In this document: positions 23,411 through 23,498 of the stretch, in pieces | Layout of the letters: each line of letters begins with the position of its first letter | Position numbering within the stretch: position 1 is the first letter of the stretch | Origin: JBHGBM01 sp041946965 | GTDB taxonomy: Bacteria; Acidobacteriota; Terriglobia; Bryobacterales; Bryobacteraceae | Direction: 5' to 3' | Assembly: GCA_041946965.1 (NCBI GenBank) | Contig: JBHGBM010000089.1 | Coordinates: 1 to 23,498 of the forward strand | Length of the DNA stretch: 23,498 nucleotides | Notes under the pieces: model-generated | The model's input: only the letters and a program-made list of their open reading frames with translations | Database searches by the model: none | What the model was told of the DNA's origin: nothing | Position numbers and translations under genes: made by a program

Positions 23411-23498
23411 TAGTGATGCCATCCGGTTTCTCGAAGGGCCGGTGGACGACGAATGGATCGAGGACCTGCTCTTCGCACTCACGCTGGTGGGCTGGAAG
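23361..23498 (+). CDS. Partial ORF at the right edge, tentatively Csx17-like
   Basis: The frame opens after a TAA at 23358-23360 and runs off the window. Its C-terminal half reads DAIRFLEGPVDDEWIEDLLF followed by ALTLVGWK, a protein-like stretch with an amphipathic helix and a DDE-x-IEDLLF-x-LTLVGW pattern. I associate this pattern with the C-terminal half of Csx17/Cas8 proteins of type I-G (formerly I-U) CRISPR systems. That resemblance is from memory and rests on about 28 residues. The first 15 residues (QRRYRVIGCPAFGCL) look less protein-like, and there is no convincing start (only TTG 23361 or GTG 23379), so it may be a 5'-truncated fragment. No other cas gene or repeat is in the window. 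Confidence 0.3.
   Translation, partial: MQRRYRVIGCPAFGCLNSDAIRFLEGPVDDEWIEDLLFALTLVGWK

Noticed and set aside
1..23498. CRISPR arrays, tRNA or rRNA genes, transposases
   Set aside because: No spaced direct repeats, cloverleaf-like stretches or transposase motifs were found on either strand by reading. The only CRISPR hint is the tentative protein fragment at the right edge.

Overview
The window looks like chromosomal DNA of an acidobacterium of the Bryobacterales / 'Solibacter' type. This is inferred from high GC, heavy antisense open frames, large outer-membrane receptors with an N-terminal carboxypeptidase-regulatory-like domain instead of SusC/SusD pairs, and an ECF sigma / B-box / DUF5668 / DUF4097 operon. 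No sequence search was run. I see no tRNA, rRNA, CRISPR array, insertion sequence or prophage gene.

Layout. (1) 1-2704, minus strand: a UPF0104-type membrane protein and nrdR overlap by 4 nt. Next comes a 266-bp spacer with a good sigma-70 promoter, then the 5' part of rpoD, cut by the left edge. (2) 2853-6335, plus strand: a compact five-gene operon made of an ECF sigma factor, a zinc-finger anti-sigma factor, a B-box/DUF5668 membrane protein, a 73-residue DUF5668 protein and a DUF5668-DUF4097 protein. Starts and stops overlap or nearly touch throughout, which suggests one envelope-sensing regulatory unit. (3) 6347-6844, minus strand: a small secreted protein of unknown function, preceded by a strong hairpin. 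(4) 7025-11305, minus strand: a tight operon rimO - yacG - pgpA - TIG/beta-propeller gene - cinA. (5) 11490-23110, minus strand: a polysaccharide-utilisation-like locus of four genes (receptor - GH97 - GH2 - receptor) with coupled starts and no SusD. (6) 23111-23498: a short mosaic stretch with the C-terminal remnant of a glyoxalase/VOC gene, a doubtful small membrane ORF, and a plus-strand coding fragment running off the right edge that resembles, tentatively, part of a Csx17-type CRISPR protein.

How the genes work together. The polysaccharide locus probably binds a glycan at the surface through two receptors and trims it with a predicted alpha-galactosidase-like GH97 and a GH2 enzyme outside the inner membrane. 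The 2853-6335 operon probably couples an envelope signal to an alternative sigma factor through the anti-sigma factor and the membrane/beta-helix proteins. The remaining genes are housekeeping: sigma-70, nucleotide-reductase control, ribosome modification, phospholipid synthesis and gyrase control.
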